64,000 nucleotides of DNA from an uncultured Poribacteria bacterium (GTDB taxonomy: Bacteria > Poribacteria > WGA-4E > PCPOR2b), in the NCBI GenBank assembly GCA_958296125.1, contig OY282444.1, positions 1,669,940 through 1,733,939 on the forward strand. The letters are read 5' to 3'. Shown in pieces: positions 44,102 through 52,119 of the stretch (its first letter is position 1; each line of letters opens with the position of its first letter). The notes below the pieces were generated by a model that did not search any database, had not been told where the DNA came from, and saw only the letters and a program-made list of their open reading frames with translations. A program made the position numbers and the translations under genes.

Positions 44102-45217
44102 ATGCAACGCGCTGTGTATCTCTTGCTACTGTTTGCCCTGTCTGTAACTGGCCGGAGTGCCGTTGCGCTCAATGGCAAAATTGTCTTTAACACTAACTCC
44201 GATGGCAATACCGAAGTTTATGTGATGGATGCCAACGGAAACCATATTCGCAATCTCACCCAACACCCCGCCCGTGATATTGCCCCAGCGTGGTCGCCGG
44301 ATGGCAGCCAGATTCTCTTTGATAGTTACCGTGATGGTAACGGCGAGATTTATGTTATGGATGCCGACGGGAGCAATCCGCGCAATCTTACCCGCCACCC
44401 CGCTTTAGACTGTGTTGCGGATTGGTCGCCGGACGGGACGCAGATTCTCTTTCTCAGTAACCGAGCTGGCGGTATCAATACCTATATCATGGATGCCGAC
44501 GGACAGAATATCCGCAGGTTGACTAATTATCCGCCTGAGGGTGAGTTTGCTGACATTTCGGCATGGTCGCCGGATGGGGAGCAAATTGCCTTTGAATGGG
44601 TAAGGGCCTTGGACACCGGGATTTATCTGATGAACACCAATGGGAGAAATATTCGTCCTGTCAGTCTACCGGAAAAAGGGATACGAAAGGGCGGTCCTAG
44701 ATGGTCTCCCGATGGGCAACAGATTGCGTATGTTGCATGGAAAGATAATAGCATCCGGTTTGGGAGATTGATGCTCGCCACGCGCTTGAGAGGCGATATT
44801 TGGGAGAGCAAGCGGCTGCCGCTGCCGAAGGAACTTGCGTTAGGGAGTGTCCGTTGGTCTCCTGATGGGGAACATCTCCTTTTTTGTGGGGGCGATATGT
44901 TTGGCGGGGGTAATAAAGAACTTCCAGGTATCCGTATCCGTCGTCATATTTATCGCTACACCTTTCGGACCAGGGAGGTTGTTCAGTTGACCAACATTCC
45001 AGGGTGGTACACTGGCAGTCCGGATTGGTCGGCTCATGCGCTGTCGGTTTCACCGACGGGGAACGTCGCCACCTATTGGGGACGCATCAAGGCTAAGGTG
45101 GAGCGGCAAGCAATTTATTGCGGAGGTAGGGGCTTAACAACCGTTAATCCCCTACCTTTTCAACTCATAAGGAGATTTATCAATACACCTTTCGCACCGG
45201 GGAGATTGTCCAAATAA
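44102..45217 (+). CDS. Secreted TolB-like beta-propeller protein
   Basis: The 371-residue protein has a signal peptide (LLLLFALSVTGRSAVA) and about five PD40/WD40-like blades with the recurring pattern IRNLTQHPARDIAPAWSPDG, EIYVMDADG, and similar. These six-bladed folds resemble TolB and the many Poribacterial paralogues with unknown protein- or glycan-binding roles. AGGGGAGG precedes the ATG. After the last blade the tail (VSPTGNVATYWGRIKAK) is normal, but the final 40 residues run through sequence containing, in another frame, a copy of a blade segment (about 45184-45231, encoding YTFRTGEIVQITEGGS before a stop). The end may thus be altered by a duplication or frameshift. Confidence 0.82.
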   Translation: MQRAVYLLLLFALSVTGRSAVALNGKIVFNTNSDGNTEVYVMDANGNHIRNLTQHPARDIAPAWSPDGSQILFDSYRDGNGEIYVMDADGSNPRNLTRHPALDCVADWSPDGTQILFLSNRAGGINTYIMDADGQNIRRLTNYPPEGEFADISAWSPDGEQIAFEWVRALDTGIYLMNTNGRNIRPVSLPEKGIRKGGPRWSPDGQQIAYVAWKDNSIRFGRLMLATRLRGDIWESKRLPLPKELALGSVRWSPDGEHLLFCGGDMFGGGNKELPGIRIRRHIYRYTFRTREVVQLTNIPGWYTGSPDWSAHALSVSPTGNVATYWGRIKAKVERQAIYCGGRGLTTVNPLPFQLIRRFINTPFAPGRLSK

Positions 45218-45582
45218 CTGAGGGGGGCTCATAGATCCAATGACCGAAATCGTGTCATCAGATGCGTTGCATTTCTGAGCAGTTATCAGCCCCGGAAAGT
45301 AAATGATACACGCTCCTCAGACCTTTCTCGTCCTTTAGGTGTCAACTTGAGTCATATAATCCTGTAAATTCTGTAAATCCTGATTCAGGTTGGGTAATGT
45401 TTCAGAGACTGAAACCAACCCAATCAGCACCGATCGAAACGTCGGGACATACTAGGGGCAGATTTAGGCAGCCGGGCGGCGGTAGGTGTTGGTCTCCCGG
45501 TGAGAGTCGGACTCACTAAATGGAGATAAAACCGTGCGAAGGTTCTGCCCCCTCGCACGGTTCACCAGTATCGAACCCCGTT
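45218..45582. other. Gene-free convergent interval
   Basis: Besides the blade-like remnant at its left edge and the hairpin at 45530-45562, this interval has a short TGAG...CTCA hairpin near 45500-45516. No gene is supported. Confidence 0.45.
45530..45562 (-). terminator. Intrinsic terminator of the DUF3500 gene
   Basis: A perfect 10-bp stem (AACCGTGCGA / TCGCACGGTT, 13-base loop). On the minus strand it is followed by TTTTAT, directly downstream of the gene ending at 45583. Confidence 0.65.
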
Positions 45583-46611
45583 TTAGGCGTGATGATGTCC
45601 GTTTTGATAGTGGGAACGGAGCAAATCTATACCGAAATCATCTTCGATATGCCGCCAAACGGTGTGGATATGGTTCGCGTTATTTTGCGTGTTGTCATAT
45701 TCCACAAAGAAGAAGGAACCGTGAAGACGATAGTAATGCGGTTGTCCACGATTCGCCGGTCCTGCCCAAGCGAAATGGATATCATTTATACCCGCATCGC
45801 GCAGTTTCCGCTCCTCAATTTTTGCCAACTGATCGGGAAGCCGATCAATGTACGTGTCAATGAGCTGCGCCAAAACCTCACGTTGGCCGGTCGTCATTGA
45901 TTCGACTGCTAACCCTTCAGCGGTGTCAAGTTGGACCTTTGGAACGTCTCGTGTCAGGATGTCCGCAGGAGCCGTTTCGTTGATAACTGTTTTGCTTTTC
46001 TGATCTGAATTAAGAGATCCTAAAAGTTGTCTAGCGAGATCTTCTTCCGCGGACAAAATCCGTAATCCCTTGTCAGGTCCATGCCGAACCTCTGCGGGGT
46101 TGGATCCAAAGAAGAACGGATTCGGCGTAATCAACTCCCGGTTCACAACGGTAAAATGGAGTGAGACATGGTGGCCCTCCGCCCGCCACCCCCAAGGACC
46201 GTGATTCGTCGGATCCCCAAAAACGCTGAAGGCGTAGAGTTCGGGATCTCGGACAAGCTGTGCCATCCCTTCCATCCGCTCCTGCTCACCGAGCGTAGCT
46301 TCCAAATCGATGATCGCCGTTGCCTTTTGATAGCCAGCCCGGCTGAGTCCGGTGGCGAGCAGATTGAAAGCCGCCACCCGTTGCTTCTCATTCATCTCTT
46401 GGAGGTATACCCCTTTGCGATCAAACATCTCGCGTGGGATGTAGTGCCAACGCTGGCGTTCAGCGTCTGCAAACGGGAATTCCACCTTCCGCCGCAAATT
46501 GGGCATCAAGGTTTCTAAAAAGTTCGCACAAGCAACCGCCATCCGCTCAGCTGTCTCGGATGCAGGAATCACTGTAGGTATGGGTGAAGCGTTATGCGTA
46601 TGTTCTGTCAT
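45583..46611 (-). CDS. DUF3500 family protein
   Basis: The 342-residue protein resembles the DUF3500 family: GPWGWRAEGHHVSLHFTVV, TPNPFFFGSNPAEVRHGPDKGLRILSAEEDLARQL and, near the end, HFAWAGPANRGQPHYYRLHGSFFFVEYDNTQNNANHIHTVWR-type segments. The family has no established reaction that I can state; the conserved His-rich motifs (EGHHVS, NHIHTVWR, HGSFFFVEYD) could bind metal or a cofactor. No signal peptide. It is followed by a terminator. Upstream on the same strand is an AKR gene 42 bases away. Confidence 0.85.
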   Translation of the reverse strand: MTEHTHNASPIPTVIPASETAERMAVACANFLETLMPNLRRKVEFPFADAERQRWHYIPREMFDRKGVYLQEMNEKQRVAAFNLLATGLSRAGYQKATAIIDLEATLGEQERMEGMAQLVRDPELYAFSVFGDPTNHGPWGWRAEGHHVSLHFTVVNRELITPNPFFFGSNPAEVRHGPDKGLRILSAEEDLARQLLGSLNSDQKSKTVINETAPADILTRDVPKVQLDTAEGLAVESMTTGQREVLAQLIDTYIDRLPDQLAKIEERKLRDAGINDIHFAWAGPANRGQPHYYRLHGSFFFVEYDNTQNNANHIHTVWRHIEDDFGIDLLRSHYQNGHHHA

Positions 46612-46652
46612 GTTGAAATCTCCTTTGCAGGATTAGAAATCCTTACCGCTTC

Positions 46653-47423
46653 TCACGCGACCCTGTGCAGGCGTTGCCTTGCATGTCCACGCGCGATCCG
46701 CACATCGAAATCAATCTCTGAGCGGTTGCACATGCCGAGATTGATGGCGTGTGCGATCTCCAGATCAAATCCCCAACGGATCCAATCTTCAAGTTCCGAT
46801 TGAGGGATGTCTCCCGCTGCGATGACCTTCATGATGCTGAGCCCTTTGCCGAGGTCATAAGCCCGCTGAAGGTACTCAAGATGCCGATCCAACGGACCGC
46901 CCTCCAGCATTCTGCCCTCCTTGTTTGCTGTCGCCAAGATGACCTGAATCTCAGGATGATCGATAACTGCATCCATGACAGGTCCAGTGAAGATATGCGT
47001 CGAGCAACCGATGACACGGATAATTCCTTCGCTTTTTGCATCCAGAAATGCTGACAGGGCTCCCTCCCGCGATGCCAAATCTTCAGGCGAGGAAACGCCA
47101 TGCAGCAAAAGCACATCAATGTAATCGGTCTCCATTTCTCGCAGGGAGCGTTGGATGCTCTTGTGGGCACCGTCATAATCCTGTGCCCCAGTTTTCGTTT
47201 GGATGACCACTTGGCTGCGCTTAATTCCCTTCAACGCCGAGCCCAGATGTGGCTGGCTTCCATACCCTTCAGCCGTATCCCAGAAAGTGATACCCCGATC
47301 AAATGCCTCACGTAGCAGGTCGCCACCCTCCGCGTAGCTCGCACAGACGTTATTGAGATGCCCTACTCCAAAGCAGAGGCGCGAGATTTCGAGTCCTGTG
47401 TTTCCGTATTCAAGACGTTCCAT
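46653..47423 (-). CDS. Aldo/keto reductase, short form
   Basis: The 256-residue AKR starts MERLEYGNTGLEISRLCFG. Asp and Tyr lie in FWDTAEGYGSQPHLG, Lys in VVIQTKTGAQ and His in DVLLLHGVSS. It is shorter than the other two AKRs because the C-terminal part is reduced, ending MCNRSEIDFDVRIA, a form often fused or paired differently. The start is the ATG at 47423 behind GGAGGG. It follows the GNAT gene with an 11-base gap, so it is the second gene of a small operon. The substrate is unknown. Confidence 0.88.
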   Translation of the reverse strand: MERLEYGNTGLEISRLCFGVGHLNNVCASYAEGGDLLREAFDRGITFWDTAEGYGSQPHLGSALKGIKRSQVVIQTKTGAQDYDGAHKSIQRSLREMETDYIDVLLLHGVSSPEDLASREGALSAFLDAKSEGIIRVIGCSTHIFTGPVMDAVIDHPEIQVILATANKEGRMLEGGPLDRHLEYLQRAYDLGKGLSIMKVIAAGDIPQSELEDWIRWGFDLEIAHAINLGMCNRSEIDFDVRIARGHARQRLHRVA

Positions 47424-47434
47424 GTTTCCCTCCT

Positions 47435-47860
47435 TCACTCCAAAAGTCCGTTCTCCTTATACCATTCGGCATTTGGATACAGAGCCATAACGGATTTATG
47501 TTTCAAGAACCCCAGTTTTCTATAGAAGTCCTCTTGCCCAATCACACAAGCGAGAAGAACTTTGTCAGCAGCCAACCTTTCGGACATCGCGTTCATGATA
47601 CGTGTGCCTATCCCTTGCTGTTGGAATTCCGGTAGCACAATGATATCACAGATGAAGGCGAAGTACTCTCCATCGGACAATGCTCGCCCGGCGGCAACCA
47701 ACTGAGGCCCGCGATATGCAAAGCAGCAGACCTCACTCCTTTCATAGGCACGTTGTAGCCGTTCCGGATCGTATGTGCCTAACGGTGCTAGGCGATACAC
47801 TTCAGCCAATTCTGTCCAATTGACAGAATTAATTGAATACACAAGTGTGATTCCATCCAT
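47435..47860 (-). CDS. GNAT-family N-acetyltransferase
   Basis: The 141-residue GNAT-fold protein contains the beta4 strand CDIIVLPEFQQQGIGTRIMNAM, with Q-x-x-G-x-G/A that binds acetyl-CoA pyrophosphate, and EDFYRKLGFLKHKSV, the usual Y-x-x-G-F turn. I start it at the ATG at 47860, since the GTG at 47875 lies too close to the G-rich ribosome site. The substrate may be a small amine, peptide or tRNA-related group. It is translated with the AKR that follows. Confidence 0.85.
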   Translation of the reverse strand: MDGITLVYSINSVNWTELAEVYRLAPLGTYDPERLQRAYERSEVCCFAYRGPQLVAAGRALSDGEYFAFICDIIVLPEFQQQGIGTRIMNAMSERLAADKVLLACVIGQEDFYRKLGFLKHKSVMALYPNAEWYKENGLLE

Positions 47861-47911
47861 GTTGATTTTCCCCACTCTCCCATCCGAGGCATCAAAAACG
47901 GTTTTCTAATC

Positions 47912-48652
47912 TTACCCGGCTGAGGACTCGCCATCATACCGCTTCCCGTTTCTTGCAACCCAGAGTCGATCCGTAAAGGGTTCGTTATTTCTTGCGTTTC
48001 TGGCGTGAGCCGGTATATACTGAATAATATACGCTTTGCGGACACCCGCTGTCAGGTTAGGACCACTTCGATGAAAAAGCAACGATGAGAAAACTGCCAT
48101 ACTTCCCTTTTTGAGCGGCACGGAAACCCCCAGATTATCGCCAGAGTATCCTACCTGTCCCAATGCTGTTCGCTCATGGAGTTGTGTGCCAAGTTTATGA
48201 CTTTCGGGCAGCACCCAGATACAACCGTTTTCCAGTGTTGAATCACTGAGTGCCAACCAGCAGGTGTAATACTGTTCCGGATCGAGTGGTGTATATCCGT
48301 TGTCTTGGTGCCACGGAAACTCCCGCGGCGTTTCAGGATATTTGAAGACCGCCTGATTCCAGTAGAGGCGCACATCTGGACCGATGAGATTTGTCGTCAG
48401 TTGGACGAACTTATCCTGTTTGACAAAGGATAGAATCTGCTCGTTCTTTTCCGCAATGAAAGCGGTAAATACAATCTCGTCCGGACGGCTAATCCCCTTT
48501 CCACCATCTGCCTTAAGCTGTTGGTTCGTTTCGTCAACATACCTTTCGATCTCAACGGTGAGATTGTCAATCTCCGCCTCGTTGAAGATATCTTCAAGGA
48601 TAAAAAATCCCGTTTCTTCAAACTGTTCTTTCTGTGCTTCACTGATCCGCAT
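47912..48652 (-). CDS. PhyH-family dioxygenase
   Basis: The 246-residue PhyH-type Fe(II)/2-oxoglutarate oxygenase has FEETGFFILEDIFNEAEI, iron ligands in PWHQDNGY (His, Asp) and SLLFHRSGPN (His), and the Arg in GVRKAYIIQY. The spacing NGCIWVLPESHKLG is the standard family hairpin. AGAGGAAAAA precedes the ATG. It heads the PhyH-GNAT-AKR strand group and is divergent from truA. It is the third PhyH gene in this window. Substrate unknown. Confidence 0.92.
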   Translation of the reverse strand: MRISEAQKEQFEETGFFILEDIFNEAEIDNLTVEIERYVDETNQQLKADGGKGISRPDEIVFTAFIAEKNEQILSFVKQDKFVQLTTNLIGPDVRLYWNQAVFKYPETPREFPWHQDNGYTPLDPEQYYTCWLALSDSTLENGCIWVLPESHKLGTQLHERTALGQVGYSGDNLGVSVPLKKGSMAVFSSLLFHRSGPNLTAGVRKAYIIQYIPAHARNARNNEPFTDRLWVARNGKRYDGESSAG

Positions 48653-48764
48653 ATTTTTCCTCTGTGAATATAGCGACTTATTTCATAATAGTTTAGCATT
48701 ACGAAAAAAAAGAATCAAGCGGAAAACGTGATCCGTGAAACGTATTGCATGACTACAAATAGCG

Positions 48765-49499
48765 ATGCGAAACATCAAACTCACCGTCGAATACGATGGC
48801 ACGAACTATCACGGCTGGCAGATCCAGCCCAACGCGATAACGATTCAAGCAGCCATCCAAGATGCGCTCGCAAAAATTACCAAGACGCACACGCAAATCA
48901 TTGGCGCAGGGAGGACGGATACAGGGGTACATGCTGCCGGTCAAGTTGCCAACTTTCACACCCGTTCTCAGATTCCGCCAATCGCCTTTCAGAAGGCACT
49001 CAACGCCACCCTGCCGCGGGACATCACCATCATTGATGTAGAGGAGGTGTCGCCAGATTTTCATGCCCGATTCAACGCGGTAAGTCGGACCTATCGGTAC
49101 ACAATTCTCAATCGTGCATACCCTTCCGCTTTGCTACGGAACAATGCCTATTTTTTTCCTAAGCCGATTGATGTGCAAGGTGCAGACGCGATCTACCGAT
49201 TCCTCGTCGGCAAATGGGATTTTTCGTCCTTTCAACGCTCCGGTAGTGAGCGAATCAACCCAATCTGTGAAATTTACCAATGTCGGTGTTGGCAGGAACA
49301 AGATTTGGTCTATTTCGAGATTGAGGCGGATGCCTTTCTGCGGGGTATGGTTCGCGCGATTGTCGGCACCGTCTTGAAACTGCATGACAGAAAGGATGGC
49401 ATTAATCGGTTGCGCGGGGTCCTTGATGCGCGGGATAGGTCTACGGCTGGGGCTTCCGTGCCGCCACACGGTTTGTCGCTCCTATGCGTAAAATACTAA
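48765..49499 (+). CDS. truA: tRNA pseudouridine synthase A
   Basis: The 244-residue TruA starts MRNIKLTVEYDGTNYHGWQIQP and has the catalytic Asp in GAGRTDTGVHAAGQVANF, the fold marker FHARFNAVSRTYRY and the C-terminal FLRGMVRAIVGTVL. It isomerises U38-U40 in the tRNA anticodon stem. No neighbour relates to tRNA modification; it is followed by an IS element. Confidence 0.96.
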   Translation: MRNIKLTVEYDGTNYHGWQIQPNAITIQAAIQDALAKITKTHTQIIGAGRTDTGVHAAGQVANFHTRSQIPPIAFQKALNATLPRDITIIDVEEVSPDFHARFNAVSRTYRYTILNRAYPSALLRNNAYFFPKPIDVQGADAIYRFLVGKWDFSSFQRSGSERINPICEIYQCRCWQEQDLVYFEIEADAFLRGMVRAIVGTVLKLHDRKDGINRLRGVLDARDRSTAGASVPPHGLSLLCVKY

Positions 49500-49726
49500 T
49501 TAGCGTGTAAAACGTGTAACCAGCAAATGACTGGGCCCCAACCTTGATATGGGAATGCTTGAAGCAGATCCACATAGACTCGCACCAAATCGTCACCAGC
49601 CGATGGGGTGGGGTTGCCCAATTCCGTGCAACAGCGGTGTCCTGAACGGTAAAAACGTCGCTTTTGGATTGGCACATAATCTGCACTGAATGACAAGACT
49701 CGACAATCTAAGAATAAAGTGAGTTT

Positions 49727-49870
49727 TTGACTGCTCCCAATGTTAAAACATTGGGATTCTTATGATAGACTGAACAGCAATAATTGTTCGCCTATTGCCG
49801 TGCTATCGCAGCCCAAACCTGATTCGACGATTCGTGCCTCAACGGCTGAGGGCTTACCAAATCTCCACAA
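49727..49870 (-). ncRNA. Predicted omega-RNA (guide scaffold) of tnpB element 2
   Basis: Inferred from the family: 3' end of tnpB, the CCCAATGTT/AACATTGGG hairpin and the terminal AGTCAA. The guide would begin just beyond 49727 on the minus strand (toward lower coordinates). The 5' end is approximate. Confidence 0.4.
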
Positions 49871-51009
49871 GCGTTTTGCGTCTCCGAGCGCCCCTCGGCG
49901 ACGGTTCTCAGGTTTATTGCAGCGTTGAGGTCTCGGTCTTGGGTATGACCACAATCGCTACAATGATATGTCCTATCAGACAAAGATAAGTCGCTGTCTA
50001 TTACACCGCATGCCGAGCACATCTTACTGGACGGATAAAACCGATCGGCTTCAACTACCTTTACGTCTATCGCATCCGATTTATACCTCAACATCTCAAG
50101 AAACGTTGATAAAGACGCATCGGATAACGCTTTGGCAAGTCTATGATTCTTTATCATACCTGCGACGTTCAAAGATTCTATGCCGATACGACTGGCACCC
50201 TTGACAATCGCAGTGGTCGCCTTATGATGTGCGTCTTTGCGAATGCAGGTTATCCGATAGTGTAACTTGGCTATCTTGTCCTTCAGTTTATACCAGTTGC
50301 GGCTGCCTTTGACTTTGCGGCTAAATCGACGTTGAAGCCTCTTGAGTTTTCTTTCATGACGATGCAACGCTTTCGGATTCGCAAAATAGTGTCCTTCCGA
50401 CGTAATGGCTAAGTGCTTGATTCCAACGTCAACACCGACAACAGGCTTGCCACGCGGGTCGGTCCGTTCCAAGACCAGGGATATTGGATCGTCAACGAAT
50501 GTATCAACGAGAATGGAAGCAAACCACCGATGCCCCTGTTTAGAAATAACAACTTTGCAGATCGTGCCGAGGTAGCGTAGGGTTTCAAACATGCGAACCC
50601 AACCGATTTTGGGGAGTTTAATTCGCTTGCCTACGACAGAAATTGTGCCTCGACCGCTATCGGCTTGGTAACTCTTGCTATGAGACTTTTTCTTAAACTT
50701 TGGGAAGCGGTTTTGACCCGACTTCCATCGGGAGACCGCATCGTTAAGATTCGTGTAAATCGCATTTTTTGATACACATTGTGACATGGCTTTACACCAG
50801 TCGTATGTATCATGCTTGATGGCATTGAAACGGCGACAAAGGGCTATGTGAGAATGCCAATCCCCATCATCGAGACCCCGCTTAAAATCGGCTAAGGCGT
50901 GATTGTAGGCGACACGAGCGTAACCGCAATGCTGAGCAAACCTTGTCGCTTGAACGTTATTAGGGGCTAATGCGATTTTATGTGTTTTTAACATGGGATT
51001 ATTTTCCAT
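49792..51009 (-). CDS. tnpB: TnpB, RNA-guided nuclease of IS200/IS605 family
   Basis: The 405-residue TnpB is of a different subgroup from the one at 36704. The RuvC-like triad is Asp in VVGVDVGIKHLA, Glu in RIGIESLNVAG and Asp in TQDRDLNAAIN; the zinc finger is CSACG...CSDCG. The N-terminal part has GYARVAYNHALADFK, RFPKFKKKS. An imperfect copy (16/18) of the dispersed 18-bp repeat lies in frame at 50462-50479, encoding part of LVLERTDPRG just before the first catalytic Asp, close to where element 1 is also interrupted. The C-terminal 25 residues run into the right end. Confidence 0.92.
   Translation of the reverse strand: MENNPMLKTHKIALAPNNVQATRFAQHCGYARVAYNHALADFKRGLDDGDWHSHIALCRRFNAIKHDTYDWCKAMSQCVSKNAIYTNLNDAVSRWKSGQNRFPKFKKKSHSKSYQADSGRGTISVVGKRIKLPKIGWVRMFETLRYLGTICKVVISKQGHRWFASILVDTFVDDPISLVLERTDPRGKPVVGVDVGIKHLAITSEGHYFANPKALHRHERKLKRLQRRFSRKVKGSRNWYKLKDKIAKLHYRITCIRKDAHHKATTAIVKGASRIGIESLNVAGMIKNHRLAKALSDASLSTFLEMLRYKSDAIDVKVVEADRFYPSSKMCSACGVIDSDLSLSDRTYHCSDCGHTQDRDLNAAINLRTVAEGRSETQNACGDLVSPQPLRHESSNQVWAAIARQ
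50462..50479 (-). repeat. 18-bp dispersed repeat inside tnpB 2 (16/18)
   Basis: Plus strand reads GTCCGTTCCAAGACCAGG, two bases different from the exact copies. In frame, upstream of the first catalytic Asp codon. Confidence 0.65.
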
Positions 51010-51033
51010 CTTTCATATCCTGTAGCGCAGGAT

Positions 51034-51073
51034 GTGAGGGACACCGCCGAGCGGCGGTGCGCTACTCCCTCAC
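51034..51073 (-). promoter_or_regulatory. Leader hairpin of tnpB 2
   Basis: Outer arms GTGAGGGA/TCCCTCAC (51034-51041, 51066-51073), inner stem CACCGCCG/CGGCGGTG. Same architecture as the leader hairpin of tnpB 1 with covarying stems. A further ATCCTG...CAGGAT hairpin sits between it and the start codon. Confidence 0.65.
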
Positions 51074-51088
51074 TGAAAGATGCTCAAT

Positions 51089-51117
51089 TATAACACATCC
51101 TAACTATAGTATCAAGA
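51089..51117 (-). promoter_or_regulatory. Sigma-70-type promoter of tnpB 2
   Basis: On the minus strand TTGATA (51112-51117), 17-base spacer, TATAAT (51089-51094): a consensus -10 and near-consensus -35. Confidence 0.8.
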
Positions 51118-51170
51118 AAAAACACTGTTTGACCCAATGCTAAAGCATTGGGCTTGTGAGAATTTCTGTC

Positions 51171-51977
51171 ATGAAATTGCCAACGATTGCCATTGGAGCC
51201 CACCGGGTGAACCGCCTGATTATTGGTGGCAACCCATATAGCGGCATCTCCCATCATTCCCCCGCAAAGTCGAAGGAGATGGAGGATTACTACACCGTTA
51301 ATCAGATTATGGCAGATTTACGCGAAGCGGAACGGTGCGGAATTAATACCGTGCTGGCGCGGGCAGACCGCCACATTATGCGGGTCTTGAATGAGTACCG
51401 AAACGCTGGCGGAAAGATTCAGTGGATTGCGCAGACGGCAAAAGGGAGTGAATATGCCGATCTGATGACGCATATTCGGCTGATTGCCCGCTATCTGCCA
51501 ATTGCCATCTACCATCACGGGGGAACAACGGATCGGCTTTACAATGCCGGAAAACTAAATACGTTGCACGATGCGTTGAAACTCATCCGAGATTTGGGGT
51601 TTTCCCCCGGCTTGGGAACACACGAGCCGCACATCCTGAAACAGTGCTACCATGAAGGATACGATGTTGATTTCTACGTCTGTGCGCTTTACAATCACAC
51701 CCGCCATCGTGAGATGTATCTCGATGCGGATCGGGATGCAGCGATTGCAGCAATTCAAGCCGTGCATCTTCCGGTAATCTCGATTAAAGTCCTCGCCGCA
51801 GGCAGAAGTGAACCGCTGCCCGCGTTTCAGTTCGCACTCGAAAGTATCAAGCCTATTGACGCGATGGCGGTTGGGATGTATACAAAAGACCATCCAGACC
51901 AAATTTATGATAATGTGACATTCGTTACCCGTCTGATTTCGGAAGACTTGGACTATGGAAGCCGCACCACAATTTGA
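51171..51977 (+). CDS. Conserved hypothetical, likely TIM-barrel fold
   Basis: The 268-residue protein starts MKLPTIAIGAHRVNRLIIGGNPYSGISHHS. Alternating strand/helix segments, such as INTVLARADRHIMRVLNEY, IQWIAQTAKGSE, IAIYHHGGTTDRLY, FSPGLGTHEPHIL, DVDFYVCALYNHT and VISIKVLAAGR, suggest an eight-stranded barrel related loosely to aldo/keto-reductase or xylose-isomerase-like proteins. I recall similar hypotheticals in environmental bacteria, but no reaction is known to me. The immediate upstream base pairs belong to the IS element, so the native ribosome site is missing or replaced by GAGAA. Confidence 0.75.
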   Translation: MKLPTIAIGAHRVNRLIIGGNPYSGISHHSPAKSKEMEDYYTVNQIMADLREAERCGINTVLARADRHIMRVLNEYRNAGGKIQWIAQTAKGSEYADLMTHIRLIARYLPIAIYHHGGTTDRLYNAGKLNTLHDALKLIRDLGFSPGLGTHEPHILKQCYHEGYDVDFYVCALYNHTRHREMYLDADRDAAIAAIQAVHLPVISIKVLAAGRSEPLPAFQFALESIKPIDAMAVGMYTKDHPDQIYDNVTFVTRLISEDLDYGSRTTI

Positions 51978-52065
51978 GATTGAACTTGTTGAGATTGAAC
52001 TTGAAGAAACGCGAATTGCAGGAAGTGAAGTTGACGGAAAACAGATGAAAGAACAAGCGGAGTAG
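51955..52065 (+). CDS. Possible small acidic protein, 36 aa
   Basis: The frame starts at an ATG inside the end of the preceding gene and ends TAG at 52063-52065. It encodes MEAAPQFEIELVEIELEETR and a charged tail. A GAGATTGAACTT direct repeat produces the EIEL-EIEL pattern. There is no good ribosome site, so it may be just a chance frame after a small duplication. Confidence 0.2.
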   Translation: MEAAPQFEIELVEIELEETRIAGSEVDGKQMKEQAE

Positions 52066-52119
52066 TTAGCGTCTATTTTTTTAATGGATCGGACTGTAGA
52101 CACCCCAAAAGGAGAATCA

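Larger units (their letters stand above)
49727..51170 (-). mobile_element. IS200/IS605-family element carrying tnpB only (element 2)
   Basis: Both ends are palindromes of the same type. The left end (minus-strand reading) is CCCAATGCTTTAGCATTGGG at 51133-51152, and the right end is CCCAATGTTTTAACATTGGG at 49736-49755 followed by GAGCAGTCAA. The left hairpin loop contains GCTTTAGC, also seen in element 1. No tnpA gene. The left boundary lies against the start codon of the next gene (51171), so the insertion probably replaced that gene's ribosome-binding region. The far left edge may extend a few bases. Confidence 0.75.

Noticed and set aside
45480-45575. Group II intron domain V
   Set aside because: The ACCGTGCGA...TCGCACGGT hairpin lacks the catalytic triad and bulge layout of domain V and there is no reverse transcriptase; it fits a terminator better.
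49441-49696. Two overlapping minus-strand frames between truA and tnpB 2
   Set aside because: No ribosome site and no recognisable motif; the two frames compete and neither is supported.
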